Of a stretch of 64,000 nucleotides of DNA, positions 48,397 through 58,728 are shown in pieces. A program made the translations under genes and the position numbers. The stretch is from the NCBI GenBank assembly GCA_000787465.1, contig JSYX01000108.1, positions 1 through 64,000 on the forward strand, in the 5' to 3' direction. Position 1 is the stretch's first letter, and every line of letters starts with the position of its first letter. The notes beneath the pieces are model-generated. The model was not told the DNA's origin and did no database searches. It was given only the letters and a program-made list of their open reading frames with translations. This DNA comes from Thermomucor indicae-seudaticae. Lineage: Eukaryota; Mucoromycota; Mucoromycetes; Mucorales; Lichtheimiaceae.

Positions 48397-48492
48397 GGGA
48401 TTCCAGATGATGTCTTAAGACGTTGTATTGGATACAAGGAGCCTTTGGGCTTCTGCTGTCCGCAATATGCATATTCTTCTGATGTGAATCCC
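48397..48492 (+). ncRNA. Candidate box C/D snoRNA, module 2 (best formed)
   Basis: A perfect 7-bp terminal stem, GGGATTC (48397-48403) with GAATCCC (48486-48492), encloses a C box-like ATGATGT (48407-48413) and a D box CTGA (48479-48482). That is the layout of a box C/D snoRNA, which guides 2'-O-methylation of rRNA. Total 96 nt. It sits inside an intron-like interval with donor GTAAGA at 48387 and TCTACAG acceptor ending at 48515. The likely guide upstream of an internal D'-like CTGC includes GGAGCCTTTGGGCTT. I cannot name the target. The last base of the C box is T rather than the consensus A. Confidence 0.6.
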
Positions 48493-48599
48493 TTGTCCAG
48501 AAGCATTCTCTACAGGAGTAGGAATTTGAAGTCGATTGAAATAAAGATTTTTCCTCGTCATTCTTTCTTCCGCGCTTTCTTTTGGTGTCAAACAGGGAG

Positions 48600-48780
48600 G
48601 TAGAGAGCAAAGGAGCAGGAAAAGGGCACGCAGATGATGTTTATTAAACGTGGACAACGAAATATGGAACCTTTGCGTTTCTGCTGTTTGAAAACCGAGA
48701 GCTATTATAGCTTGGCTGATGGACTTGCCCATTCTACTTTTCCATCCTTTACAGATGACTAACGTACTCTTGAACTTTAG
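48600..48780 (+). ncRNA. Candidate intron-hosted box C/D snoRNA, module 3
   Basis: Donor GTAGAG at 48600, short stem GGGCA (48624-48628) with TGCCC (48726-48730), C box-like ATGATGT at 48634-48640, D box CTGA at 48716-48719, CTAAC at 48759-48763 and CTTTAG acceptor ending at 48780. The guide-like segment GGAACCTTTGCGTTTCTGCTG resembles module 2 with changes. Confidence 0.45.
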
Positions 48781-48891
48781 TGCTAGCCCTAGTAAGGTGT
48801 TTGAAATAAAGACTTTTCATGAGTTTCCTCCTTTTTTATCATGTTTTCTGAAAGGTGTGTATACGAACCGACGTATCCAGAATTCTGTAGA

Positions 48892-48932
48892 ACTCGGTCT
48901 TATCGGATGTAACCGAGTCCAACGAGGACTCG
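48892..48932 (+). other. Two mutually exclusive hairpins
   Basis: ACTCGGT (48892-48898) pairs with ACCGAGT (48912-48918), while the overlapping CGAGTCC (48914-48920) pairs with GGACTCG (48926-48932). Both 7-bp stems are perfect and cannot form at once. The position, about 60 bp after the snoRNA-like array, suggests a terminator-like or further RNA structure in the same transcript. No known motif is matched. Confidence 0.4.
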
Positions 48933-49330
48933 TTAGAAATGTGATCATATCTACATCACTATTGGATGCACCGCAAGTGTGATAACCTTCGAGAATTGTA
49001 CTTCTGATACAATCTACATAATAAACTCTTCAGTTCCTGGCTGTCCGTTGGACTAATCATGCGCATAAACAATATTGCTGTGGCTTTGACCTTTGCAGCA
49101 CTCACTGTTGCCGGTCGACGAGGCGAGACCAAACAGAACTTCACAGAACCTACCTCGGACTCGACTCGATAAACCCGATAGGAAATGGTATTGATGTGCA
49201 AGCCTGGTAACTCACCGTCCTTGAATCCACTCCGCCGCAGCCGTCTACAAACGTCAGACCGGTGCGAAGAAACGATGCAGAGCATCTTCTATTTAGCCAA
49301 TTGATGTCTGGCGCAAAGGCAGGCAGATGA

Positions 49331-50103
49331 TTGGAATGCCTCAATTCTCATAACAGGCTTTACAACCGTATCTCTGAGCTAGGAAGCGAGGTCCAAGAAC
49401 ATAAAAACAGATACGGAAACGATGCTATACTTGCAGTGCGGGCTACCTTTCTGACGAGCATGCAAGGGGTGTCTTCGAAAGGTGTAAGGCGGTATAAGTG
49501 CAGCATTATGTGCACTGGAGCCGCCAGGACTAAAGGTTGTACATATAAGGCGTGGTGGAAAGCAAACGGCATAGAAGATACGAGCACCTTAGTTCCCTGC
49601 CGGACTCCCTGAGGGAACTCTTGCTGCGCTACTTGTCGTCGTACGGCCAGTGGAGATGTGAGCATAAATGTGCCCGTGTCTCGAGCCAGACGGCTTCATG
49701 GACTTTTAGTCTGGCAACGCGTATTATTCATCAAGGAGATGAGAACTTGGACGATATGATCTGGACCATGAAGTCCTTGCTTTTCGCGGCTTTTCCGTGC
49801 AATGTTCATGCGATAAGCGACAGAGAATATCATTATGGCTTGATTGCTGAATCTAGACGTAGACTATTCTTGAAGCATGGCAGTGTTGCGGTACATGTTC
49901 TACAGTACCATCACCTCGCCATTTTCTTTATGCGCTATCAGCTACAGAGCCAGCCGGCGAGCTGGTCGCTGACAGACGCTGACGAGGATGCTGACAACGG
50001 AGAGGAACCGCCGCTGAGTGGATTGTTGCATGATGCGCAAGCAGCGCGACTTTCGATGTCTCTCGGCAGAGACGATATTGAACTTCTACTTGTGCAGTCG
50101 TGA
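49331..50103 (+). pseudogene. Two adjoining ORFs in different frames, possible broken gene
   Basis: A first frame (ATG 49331 to TGA 49610-49612) contains a Cys-containing segment (RRYKCSIMCTGAARTKGC). A second frame, open from 49549 to TGA 50101-50103, has no ATG near its start but reads as ordinary protein for about 180 codons (for example PDSLRELLLRYLSSYGQW). They overlap by about 60 bp in different frames. No splice pair I tried joins them in phase. This may be a decayed lineage-specific or mobile-element gene, or a spliced gene that I could not resolve. An 8-bp inverted repeat (AGTTCCCT 49591, AGGGAACT 49612) lies at the overlap. Confidence 0.35.
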
Positions 50104-50415
50104 ATGGCACTGGCCAGACTCGCTCAATCTGTTTTCCGTCATGCTTCAATTGGAGACGTGATACGCCAACAACCCGCTGTTTTGGCCAAGTAAAGCGGAT
50201 GATCTATAGGTTTCTGCAGCAAAAAAGAGAAACTCGCGGTCGATCTTTTACTATGCGAATGGCCATGTATTGGTATACAGGATGTCTTTATTACAAAGTA
50301 AAAATATGTTCTTTTTGCTTTTGAAGATGAGCCATTTACAGTGTATGAATGAGAGGATATGTTCGGGTGAACCGCAAAGGACGAAGTTAAAGGGTCGGTG
50401 AAGAAGCAGTTAGTT

Positions 50416-51791
50416 TTAGAGTTCAACATGAGAAGTAGGAACGGTTTTGACGTTGTTCAAGATCTCCAGAATATCCGAGTCACTCACGTTCTTCTTTCGA
50501 TCGCACAAAGCCTTAAAGTCGACAAAAGCCTTTTGGAACTCTTCTTCATTGATAGCCGCGAAACCAAGTTCCTTGCACCGTTCACGGAAAGCATTGCGAC
50601 CCGAGTGCTTACCGAGGACAAGCGCAATGTCGGTCACACCGACCGTTTCAGCGCTGATGATCTCGTAGGTCTGTCGGTTTTTGAGGATGCCGTCCTGATG
50701 AATACCTGATTCGTGCAAGAACGCGTTGCGACCCACAATAGCCTTGTTGGGCTGCACCATCACGCCCGTCAACTCAGAAACCAAGACAGAGGTTGGGTAG
50801 ATGAGTCTGGTGTTGATCGTGTGGTAGACTGGGTAGAAGTCCGGGTGTGTGTGGATGGCCATGACGACTTCTTCCATGGCCGTGTTGCCGGCGCGCTCAC
50901 CAATACCATTGATCGTGACTTCGACTTGACGAGCGCCGTTCTTGACACCTGCCAATGTGTTGGCTGTAGCCAGACCCAAGTCATTGTGACAATGCGTAGA
51001 CCAGACGACCTTGTCTGCGCCGGGCGTGTTTTCCACCAGATACTTGATCAAGGCACCGTATTCTTCGGGTGTGTTGTAGCCGACCGTGTCGGGAATGTTG
51101 AGCGTGGTTGCACCTGCTTCAATGACCTTGCCCAACACCTCGCACAAGAAATCGCGATCGGATCGTCCAGCGTCCTCGGGCGAGAATTCGACTTCATCGA
51201 CCAGCGATCGAGCAAGAGTGACAGCAGCAACTGCACGCTTGACGCATTCTTCACGGTTGATTTTGAGCTTGTACTGCAGATGAAGGTCTGACGTGGCCAG
51301 GAAAGTGTGGATACGACGGCGAGGAGCGGGTGCAATGGCTTCTGCACAACGTTGGATATCGCCAGGTGCAGCGCGAGCGAGACCACAAATGGTCTATAAA
51401 CCGTTGCATGTTATTCGCACTTCTCTTGCTTTGCGAATCCGATATGCTTACCATAGGCACACCAATATGTTCTCTGCCCTCCATGAGAGGACCCACCTCG
51501 GTGGCGATCCGTTGCACTGTTTCAAATTCACCAACGGAAGCGATCGGAAAACCTGCCTCGAGGACGTCAACACCAAGGCGAGACAGTTGCTTGGCTATTT
51601 TGATCTTTTCTTCTGTATTCAGAGAAACTCGAGGAGTCTACAACGAATTTTTTTTAGCTTGCTTATTCTTCCCCCACCCAATTTCGTCATTGTTTGGCGA
51701 ACGTTACCTGTTCGCCGTCTCTTAGACTGGTGTCAAAGATGATCAGCTTGTCTTTTACGGAATGTCCGTTGCCGTCGTTGACGTTGTGCAT
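50416..51791 (-). CDS. 2-Isopropylmalate synthase (bacterial LeuA-type), lacking the C-terminal regulatory domain
   Basis: Condenses acetyl-CoA with 2-ketoisovalerate, the first committed step of leucine synthesis. Three exons. The catalytic TIM barrel is complete: [12 protein letters not shown] and [76 protein letters not shown] (metal-binding HxH), [36 protein letters not shown] and [12 protein letters not shown]. It matches bacterial LeuA type 1 rather than the longer LEU4 form of ascomycete yeasts. The protein ends about 25 residues after the barrel accessory helices ([20 protein letters not shown]), so the roughly 130-residue leucine-binding regulatory domain is missing. No mitochondrial leader is obvious. 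A TATA box and a CCG-N8-CGG palindrome lie upstream. Confidence 0.94.
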
Positions 51792-51870
51792 TTTTTTATT
51801 TGTCTTGGAGGAAAAAGAAACGATAACAAAAAAGAAAAAAAAAGGCACCCGAAGTTTAGGGATCTGAGGG

Positions 51871-51895
51871 TTTTATATAGCCGGATTAAGGCGGC
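51871..51895 (-). promoter_or_regulatory. TATA box and CCG-N8-CGG palindrome upstream of isopropylmalate synthase
   Basis: On the minus strand CTATATAAAA (51871-51880) lies about 80 bp upstream of the ATG at 51791. Directly upstream of it is the palindromic pair GCCG and CGGC (51880-51883 and 51892-51895). Paired CGG/CCG triplets are typical binding sites for Zn2Cys6 regulators. Yeast Leu3 uses a shorter spacing (CCG-N4-CGG), so this is not a Leu3 site as known. Confidence 0.4.
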
Positions 51896-52806
51896 AATGA
51901 CAGACCGCTGGCCAATCAGAATAAGCGATCGGCGTTAAGCATTATGACACACTCTGGTTCATTGGCCATAAGCATAACACCCAGCATTTTTGGACGCAAC
52001 GGGCTAATTCGACACAATGGACTTTGTTCATCGACTACCACAATTGAGTATTTCTTTGAGATGCTTCTCAGTTATGGTGGGAGGCAGGTGCTGGCAGAAA
52101 ATTTTATGATAATGACAAAATGTTTGTGCGCCAACTTAACCGAGATCCGTGACGAAAAGATATTCAGGGACTCCCCCTTCTCATGGATTGCTTGAAAAAG
52201 TCTAGAGTGCTTTTTTGGGAGATCGCTTTTCAAGGCGGGGTGGGATACACCCTTTTTAGCAACGGTGCCTCACTGTCCTCATGGACGGAGTTTGGGTTTA
52301 AAAACACTTCATTTCGGTCCTCTCCGCCGTCATGACAAAGTTTGACCAAAATGATACCGTAATATATGGTGGATCCTATCACAGAGTTGCCAATAGAACC
52401 ATTGATAATGATTATTATTAGACACGGCAAGACAAAAGTGTAAAATTAGGGATAGCTTCTTTTAGCTCCACTCCTAATGATGTTTCTGCTCATACGAAAA
52501 AAGGGGGAGGTTAACGTGAACAAAACCAACTCAATGCCTATGGTTTGTTTCTCCTCTTCCCCTAATATAGCCCATCGATTTTAAAGCTGCAGCTGCCTAC
52601 CGAACTCGCTCTTCCAATTCCCCTCTCTCTTTTTCTTGTTTACCCCATTTTCATTCCTTTATCTAATACTCGATCTGTCCTGGAGTTTTTCGCGGACTAC
52701 CAGAGGTACGCTATTTCACCAGATATCCTCGAGACTCGCCTTTCTAACCTTCCTTTCCCCAAGTATTTAATACACATAGTCGACCTAATATAGATACTCA
52801 TAGATA
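51896..52806. other. Intergenic between divergent genes
   Basis: About 0.9 kb with no supportable gene; short frames on both strands (51944-52195, 52230-52430) lack protein-like features. It ends with a pyrimidine-rich leader typical of fungal promoters just upstream of the gene at 52807. Confidence 0.5.
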
Positions 52807-55800
52807 ATGCTTAACAAGCCATTCTTACGTCGCGCTTCCACACCAGGAGACATTTCTCCTCACGGAGGATGCTCAACTAGCTCATCAGACAACGACGAAC
52901 AGTCAGACTCAAGATATAGTGATACGCTTACGGTGCCAACAGATCATGACTCTTCTCCTCCTCCTTGCCAGACGAACGAATCAACCCCGCGTCGACCTGT
53001 CTCTTTCCGCAATACTCAAACTCGCTCCGTGAGCTTTCGGCCTGCCCGCTTCATCAAGGCTGCGACATCATCCATCAGCACCAGCAGCAGCGCCAGCAGC
53101 CTCGAAATGGATGTCTCGGACGACATGAAATCATTCATCCAATACTTTGACCAGTACTGTCAGCACATTTATATGGAAGGCTATATAATCCGACAGAATA
53201 CGGATGGCTCAAAAACACGTTGCTTTATCGAACTCTGCGGGTCCACTTTGTCGCTATGGGACGCGGAAGTCCAGTCTCAAACCGTGATGCCTCAATACTA
53301 CAATGTCTCCGACGCAATGGTCTACAAGTCCACGTCAGAAAACGAAGAAGGCGAGCGCGTGATGGTGATCCAGATCAATGGCAAGCGGTCCTTGGCCCTT
53401 GAGGCGTCCGATTCCACTACCTTTGCACGCTGGGTTAGTGCTATTCGGTTGGCCGGATTTGAAAAGAAGAAGCTGCATCTTTTGTTCACGCTTCGGTTGC
53501 TCCTGAGGCACTTTGACCCTGAAGCCGCTATCAACCCGACAACGACCAGCACCACTGTCAACGGCCAGACCGTCAAATGGGAATCCTACGTGCAAGTGTG
53601 CACATCTGGCTCAGAATGGCAAAAGTACTGGATGGTCGTGAGCGACAGCAAGAAAAAGGATGAGCGTAAACTGTTTGGCAAGAAATCCTCGGCGTCTTCT
53701 TCAACTGTGGACGCCCAGATTATGCTTTTGGATAACAAAAAGGCGAAGGCTGCAAATCTCACTATGGTTGAAGTGACGCATGCCTATGCGATGTATCCTG
53801 AATCGTCACAACTGATTGACAGAGCTTGCATCATGCGCATCGAGGGTCTCTTGCAACGCAAGCAAGGCAAGCAGAGCCAGAACGAGTATGGACACCTGTT
53901 AATCATGGCCGACAACAGTCAGCAGATGGCGATGGGTCTCTTGGCCGTCTTGGACGCTTTCAAATTGTACGGACGGCCGCAGACTCTCTTGTCGGACGCT
54001 ACGAATGAACAAGCACTCAACTTTGGAGAAGGCATCACTGCAACGCAGCACCGCTTGTACCTGGACGTCGAAGATGTGGTCCAGGTCATGGATACAGCGG
54101 AAACGGATGCAAGAAAGATTGAACTAGTGTTCCAAGAAGCATTCCAACGCAAGCTCAATGAGCCCGTTCGACATCCTGGTACTCGTGCGAATAGCTTACC
54201 GCTTATTACTGTTGTCTGTGAAGAGAACGGGGATGTTGGCGGACCCGCCAGTCGTCAACGTTCGGCATCTGTATGCCCGACGCCTCATGACAATGACGAA
54301 GAAACCAATGCGGAAGATACTGACGAACGCGAACAGCCAGCAGGCCGTCCTGGTTCTCGTATGACGATGGGCGCATACAAGCTGACGCATCAAATAGCCG
54401 ATTCCAGTGATGAGAGTGAAGATGAAGAAGATGGGGAGGACGATGAAGAAGATGACGTGGATAGTGACGACGAACCTATAGCCAAAACAAAAAGCCAGAC
54501 AAGCCGAGCTAATAATAACAATAATACAGCATCCAAATCGTCGGCGGCGGCGGCAGAGTCATTGATCCCTGACTTTGACTTTGGAAACAGTCTCGATCTC
54601 TCTTCTGGGTTAGGCACGAAAAGCTCGAGCTCATCATCCCTTCATGACACTAAATCCAGCAGTCAACCCACCCTCTTGTTATCAGACGACGGTCCTTCTT
54701 CCAGAAGTCGACAAGCGTCCATATCTGTCACCAAAGAACCAGAATCGTCTTCTTCACTCTTTGGCGACTTCTCCTTATCAACCGACTTTTCCAAATACAT
54801 GCTTTCACCGGACAAAGATTCTTCAGGAGGCAGCGCTGCCGCACGCAAGTATTCCTTGCCCGCCAAGCTCTTTGACCGTGATTCGATGATGGACCGTCCT
54901 TCGTTGTCCGGCGGCGCCAGCAGCAGCAGTTTTCTCGACAGCAGCAACGGCGGCTTCCTCTCGTCGCCTTTGGACTTTGACCATCATCGGCGGGCATCGT
55001 GGGACCCTCAAAACAGAAGAAGCAGTGAAATGGGCGGACACTGGGGCGGTGAGGACGATCACGAAGATAATTATTCTGACGGCAGAGGTTCTGGAGAGCG
55101 CCATCGACAGCGTCATCCTTACGATATGGACCAGATGGATGGCCACAGCTATGAGGACGATCACGATGACAATACCCCCATCATACCTGGTCTGAATGAT
55201 CACTTCGCGCCACAGAACTCATTACTGGACAACTATATCGGCGAACAATTGAGTGCTAAGGAGCAGATTGAATATTGCCGAGCCACAGGCCAACCTTTGA
55301 TTCAAATCGAGCCATCGAAATCGCGGGTGCCTGAAGGCGGCTTTGTTGGCATGATTTCCCGTCGAGAAAAGGAACGAAAAGAGGGCAACCATTTGAAGAT
55401 ATCTGAGCGAGTACAGCAGCATCATCAGTCGGTTCTCTTGGAACGCGAAAAAGAACGGCGATTGAATGAGCAACGGCAACAACAATGGATGCAATATCAG
55501 GTAGGATAACCGTCAGCTGAAGTGGAGAATTATACCGTGGCTAATTGGTGGCTTTAGATGATGATGTACAATAACGGCTATGCTCCACCCAACATGCCTG
55601 TACCACCGACTGGCCCAATGCCGATGGGCTACCCAACGCCACCAATGCATCCATACATGGCAGCACCATTACCACCCAACATGCCCGTTCCTTTTGCACC
55701 TAATGCTCCCATGCCTCCATACATGATGCAGCAGCAGCGGCTTTCTCTTCATCCCGGTATGGCTGCACCAGGTCGCCGAAGTCCAAGCATATCCTCTCCA

Positions 55801-55920
55801 GTAAGCCCTAGCAGTCGACGATCATCAAGACCCCTACTGGACGACATGGATGATGACGTTCCTTCACCTATGCATCACCCCATGAACCGCGCCGCGTCTC
55901 CCGTCCTTCGCAAGGATTAA
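52807..55920 (+). CDS. PH-domain protein of the Caf120/Skg3 family
   Basis: Two exons (52807-55500 and 55558-55920), about 1,018 residues. After a Ser-rich N-terminus, a pleckstrin-homology domain begins near residue 120 (HIYMEGYIIRQNTDGSKTRC, then CGSTLSLWDAEV and TTFARWVSAIRLAGFEKK). A second, PH-like region follows (WESYVQVCTSGSEWQKYWMV). This layout is that of fungal Caf120/Skg3 proteins, linked in yeast to the Ccr4-Not complex and to the bud neck and cell wall. The second half is disordered: an acidic run near 54.4 kb (DEEDGEDDEEDDVDSDDE), Ser-rich tracts, a conserved-looking SAKEQIEYCRATGQPLIQIE, and a Met/Pro-rich tail (NMPVPPTGPMPMG). The stop is TAA 55918-55920. The family call rests on domain order; a different PH adaptor is possible. 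Confidence 0.82.
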
Positions 55921-56330
55921 TCCTTTTTGCCATTCACTCCCTACACAAACAAAAAGCGAAAGGAGTATTATACATAAAACACGCTAAAAAGGGAGTATTT
56001 GTCCGAGTCTTGTTCCTTATTCTCCACCCTTTCCATGTTTAAATCTCTTACATTTTACACACATTACAAAGTACAATATACGATTAAACATATTTGCCAT
56101 GAATCTTTGATCATGCTGCGCTGAAGACGTGTTTCAGTCTTTGCCCTTTAGGGAGAGCACAGATTTTGTCGTTCACTGTTAGGAGCTATATGAAGGGATT
56201 CTATAGATGTTGAAGATTACCAGAGGTCGTAAAGAGGCATTGCGGAGTTTCTGGTACCGTTCAAAAGAGCAATTTTGCGCGATTCATGCGTTGCAAGTCC
56301 TTTTTACTCCGTTTTTTCGATTGAACCACC

Positions 56331-57525
56331 ATGTCAGTTTCAGGCCCTGATGTCGATGCTCTTTTTGAAGATGATCCAGGACCGCTTGACGGAGACCTGG
56401 ACGACGATGAAGATGATCTCAAGTTGGACGGTGCCGAAACGAAAGTTTGGCTCGTTAAAGTAAGCTTCGGTTGTCCACACATGCCGAAGCCGCAGCAATC
56501 CTTTTACATTTTTCATTGATTGTCAGGTTCCCCGCTTTTTGGCCAGTAAATGGAACGCCATTGATCAAGACAATGTGAATCTAGGCAATATTCGAATTTA
56601 CGAACGGTATGATTGATTCATGTTCTTTGTTGCAACGAGTTGCATTTAATAATGTCTCTGTTTGTTACAGACCACCACCAGGACGGACAAGCAGAGTAAC
56701 GTTGAGAAATGTCAAAATTTACCGAGTGATCTCTAACTTTACACAACGTAGATCTCGCTTATTCTACCAGAGGACGATGCAGATAATATACCACGAGAAT
56801 ACGCTATACATATTCCTCCGGAAGAAGTAAAAAATAAATATGTCTTGACAGAAAACGAAAATGGAGGTATGGCGCATGTAGACCAGCTTTTGTAGGTAGG
56901 AATTCATCGGTTCGCATGTATAGGCCGGAGCATAAGTGGCAAAGTACATCACGAGTGTTCTGCGACACCAACTTCGTTGGACGCCTATCGAGGAATCATG
57001 CGAAAACGTGTTCGGGATGCCGGAACGCCCCAACGTACAGTGCAGGTTTTGGGACAAGACAATCAGCCAGTGTTTGCACCCGGTGCAAGCAGCCAAATAC
57101 CATCCACCGGCTTTTCAGACTTTATTGTAAGTCTTACGCCTATTTTGCTCAGGCATCGTCTGACTTGCGTTCGGTTGTGTGCATAATAGACACCGAAACG
57201 ACCACGACCGGAGAAGGAAAAGGCAACGCGTATGCCGCGGAACGAGCTTATGGATATGCTCTTTGCTGCTTTTGAAAGATACCCCTACTGGTCGTTTAAA
57301 GGCCTTTTGGAGCACACAAAGCAGCCGGCTCAATACTTGAGGGAAATTCTGTCTGAGATTTGTATCTTAAATAAGCAAGGTCCCTATGCCAGTAACTATC
57401 AACTGAAGCCAGAATACAAGCACCGTCCGTCGGCTGCCGAACGGTCAGCAGAGGCTGAAGGAGGAGGACACTTGTCATCAGAGGAAGAAGACGAAGAAGA
57501 GCCGATGGAAACCATTCATGTATAG
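56331..57525 (+). CDS. Transcription initiation factor IIF subunit beta (TFG2/RAP30)
   Basis: Small subunit of the general factor TFIIF, which escorts RNA polymerase II to promoters. Several short exons. An acidic N-terminus leads to ETKVWLVKVPRLLASKWNAI and LGNIRIYER in the dimerisation barrel. Then come SLILPEDDADNIPREYAIHI and KNKYVLTENENGG, as in yeast Tfg2. The linker includes SLDAYRGIMRKRVRDAGTP. The C-terminal winged helix reads RNELMDMLFAAFERYPYWSF, LLEHTKQPAQYLREILSEIC and YQLKPEYKHR, ending in an acidic tail and TAG 57523-57525. Start ATG 56331 follows a 5' leader with several short introns possible. Confidence 0.93.
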
Positions 57526-57857
57526 TCACAACTATAAGTGCAGAATAACGAGTAGTATTCCCCTGAATAAATATTTTCTTGGATGGAGGAAATCAGTTAA
57601 TTACGGCTTTGAAGTTATTGGCATCCAGGATATCTCAAAACGCGAAATGTTCTGTAAAGGAGGAGCAGTCCAGGACGCGTACCGAAGTATGAGCTGCCCA
57701 GCATTATAGCCAACAATAATGCGGTCGGAGAGAGCGGGTCCTGGTCAGTAAATTGAGTCAAATGCGTGCCGGCTATTTTGTAAGCAAAACGATGCTAATT
57801 ACGAGGGCCATGATTCTGAAAAGCCTTTTTTCATATTTATCAAGAATTATCTATGAT

Positions 57858-58240
57858 TTAACGATAGTCAATTACTTTCTTGACGTAGTAAGCACCAGCC
57901 GTGATGGAAATGACAGACAATGCAGCTGGCACTGGTTTCTTGAATCCGCTCTTGATGGCGCGCGGCAACATGGCGCCGGCCAACAAAGTCGAAGCAGCCA
58001 CAGCTGTTTCATGACCGTAGTCCTTGTTCTCTTGGATAAGGTAGCCCGCAAGCCCATACAGCGATCCTACGCCCAAGCCGGCTACCAGGGACGGGATGGA
58101 ACGCGTACGAGCAAATCCAGCAATGCCGCTACACATATATGTAATATTTTGAGTATTTATAAAAGGGTTTGGGCGAATGTAAACTTTGTTTACCCTGCAG
58201 CGCATAAAGCAGCCATGGTGTAAGCAGGATGATGTGACAT
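57858..58240 (-). CDS. TMEM14-family small membrane protein
   Basis: Two exons (58194-58240 and 57858-58128), 105 residues. It reads MSHHPAYTMAALCAAGGIAG, then FARTRSIPSLVAGLGVGSLY and GLAGYLIQENKDYGHETAV, and ends in KKPVPAALSVISITAGAYY. Four hydrophobic segments and the Gly-rich pattern are those of the TMEM14 family (mitochondrial or ER membrane; TMEM14C acts in haem precursor transport in animals). The ATG is only 6 bp after the stop codon of the small gene upstream on the same strand. Confidence 0.93.
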
Positions 58241-58246
58241 GGTTGA

Positions 58247-58728
58247 TTATGTAATATCCTTGGAGAGGGAGCGCAGAAAAGAAAGAGCCAGACGATGCTG
58301 GATGTCATTGAGAGCGGAGACACGGAACGGAGTTTCGGCCATGGATTGAGTAATTAACCCTCCAGGATTGATATTGGGATAGGTGGATACTTTACCTGAT
58401 GAAAAGGTGGGTAAGGTGCATCCATTATCTGAAGACAATGTAGGGCATGCTGTGTCTGTTATGAGAACTGGTTAGCTGTAGGAATGGCACCCAGGCGCAT
58501 AGTACGAATGGTTAGTTCTGTATCCATTGATGAAAATGTAAATGGCCTGTGCGGTCTACCTTTGCTACGCTCAGGGGACCTGAAAGCCGCATTTCATTTT
58601 GTCGAAAGGTAGATCGCTATACTTTAGATTAATCGAACAACAGGCTTATTCGTAGGCTTACTTGAAATAACACAGTTGACAGCTCGCCAGCCCAAACCTG
58701 GCTTCGTTTCTGGCGGCTTAGGGGCCAT
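58247..58728 (-). CDS. Small hypothetical protein directly upstream of TMEM14 gene
   Basis: Exon 1 begins at ATG 58728 (MAPKPPETKPGLGWRAVNC) and leaves by a GTAAGC donor. The second exon runs from about 58454 after a CATAACAG acceptor to TAA 58247-58249, giving roughly 91 residues (STYPNINPGGLITQSMAETP; SALNDIQHRLALSFLRS). A 20-nt alternative exon in between breaks the frame. I do not recognise the family; coding quality is fair. The stop lies 6 bp from the TMEM14 start, so the two probably share one transcript, or this is the spliced 5' leader of TMEM14 with an upstream frame. Confidence 0.5.

Larger units (their letters stand above)
48060..48830 (+). repeat. Three diverged tandem modules: putative non-coding snoRNA host gene
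   Basis: Three related units, with the CAGATGATG core at 48111, 48404 and 48631, so spacings of 293 and 227 bp. Shared blocks occur in the same order: CAGATGATG, (A)AGACGTTGTATT, TTCT(or C)TGCTGT, GACTAACGTACTCT plus TTTAGTGCTA (modules 1 and 3), and a TTGAAATAAAGA block in all three exon-like parts. No long reading frame crosses the region. The simplest reading is a spliced, non-coding transcript whose introns each carry a C/D snoRNA and which grew by duplication of an intron-plus-exon module. Confidence 0.55.

Noticed and set aside
50713..51291. Plus-strand ORF of 192 codons
   Set aside because: Antisense of the isopropylmalate synthase exon, which is certain.
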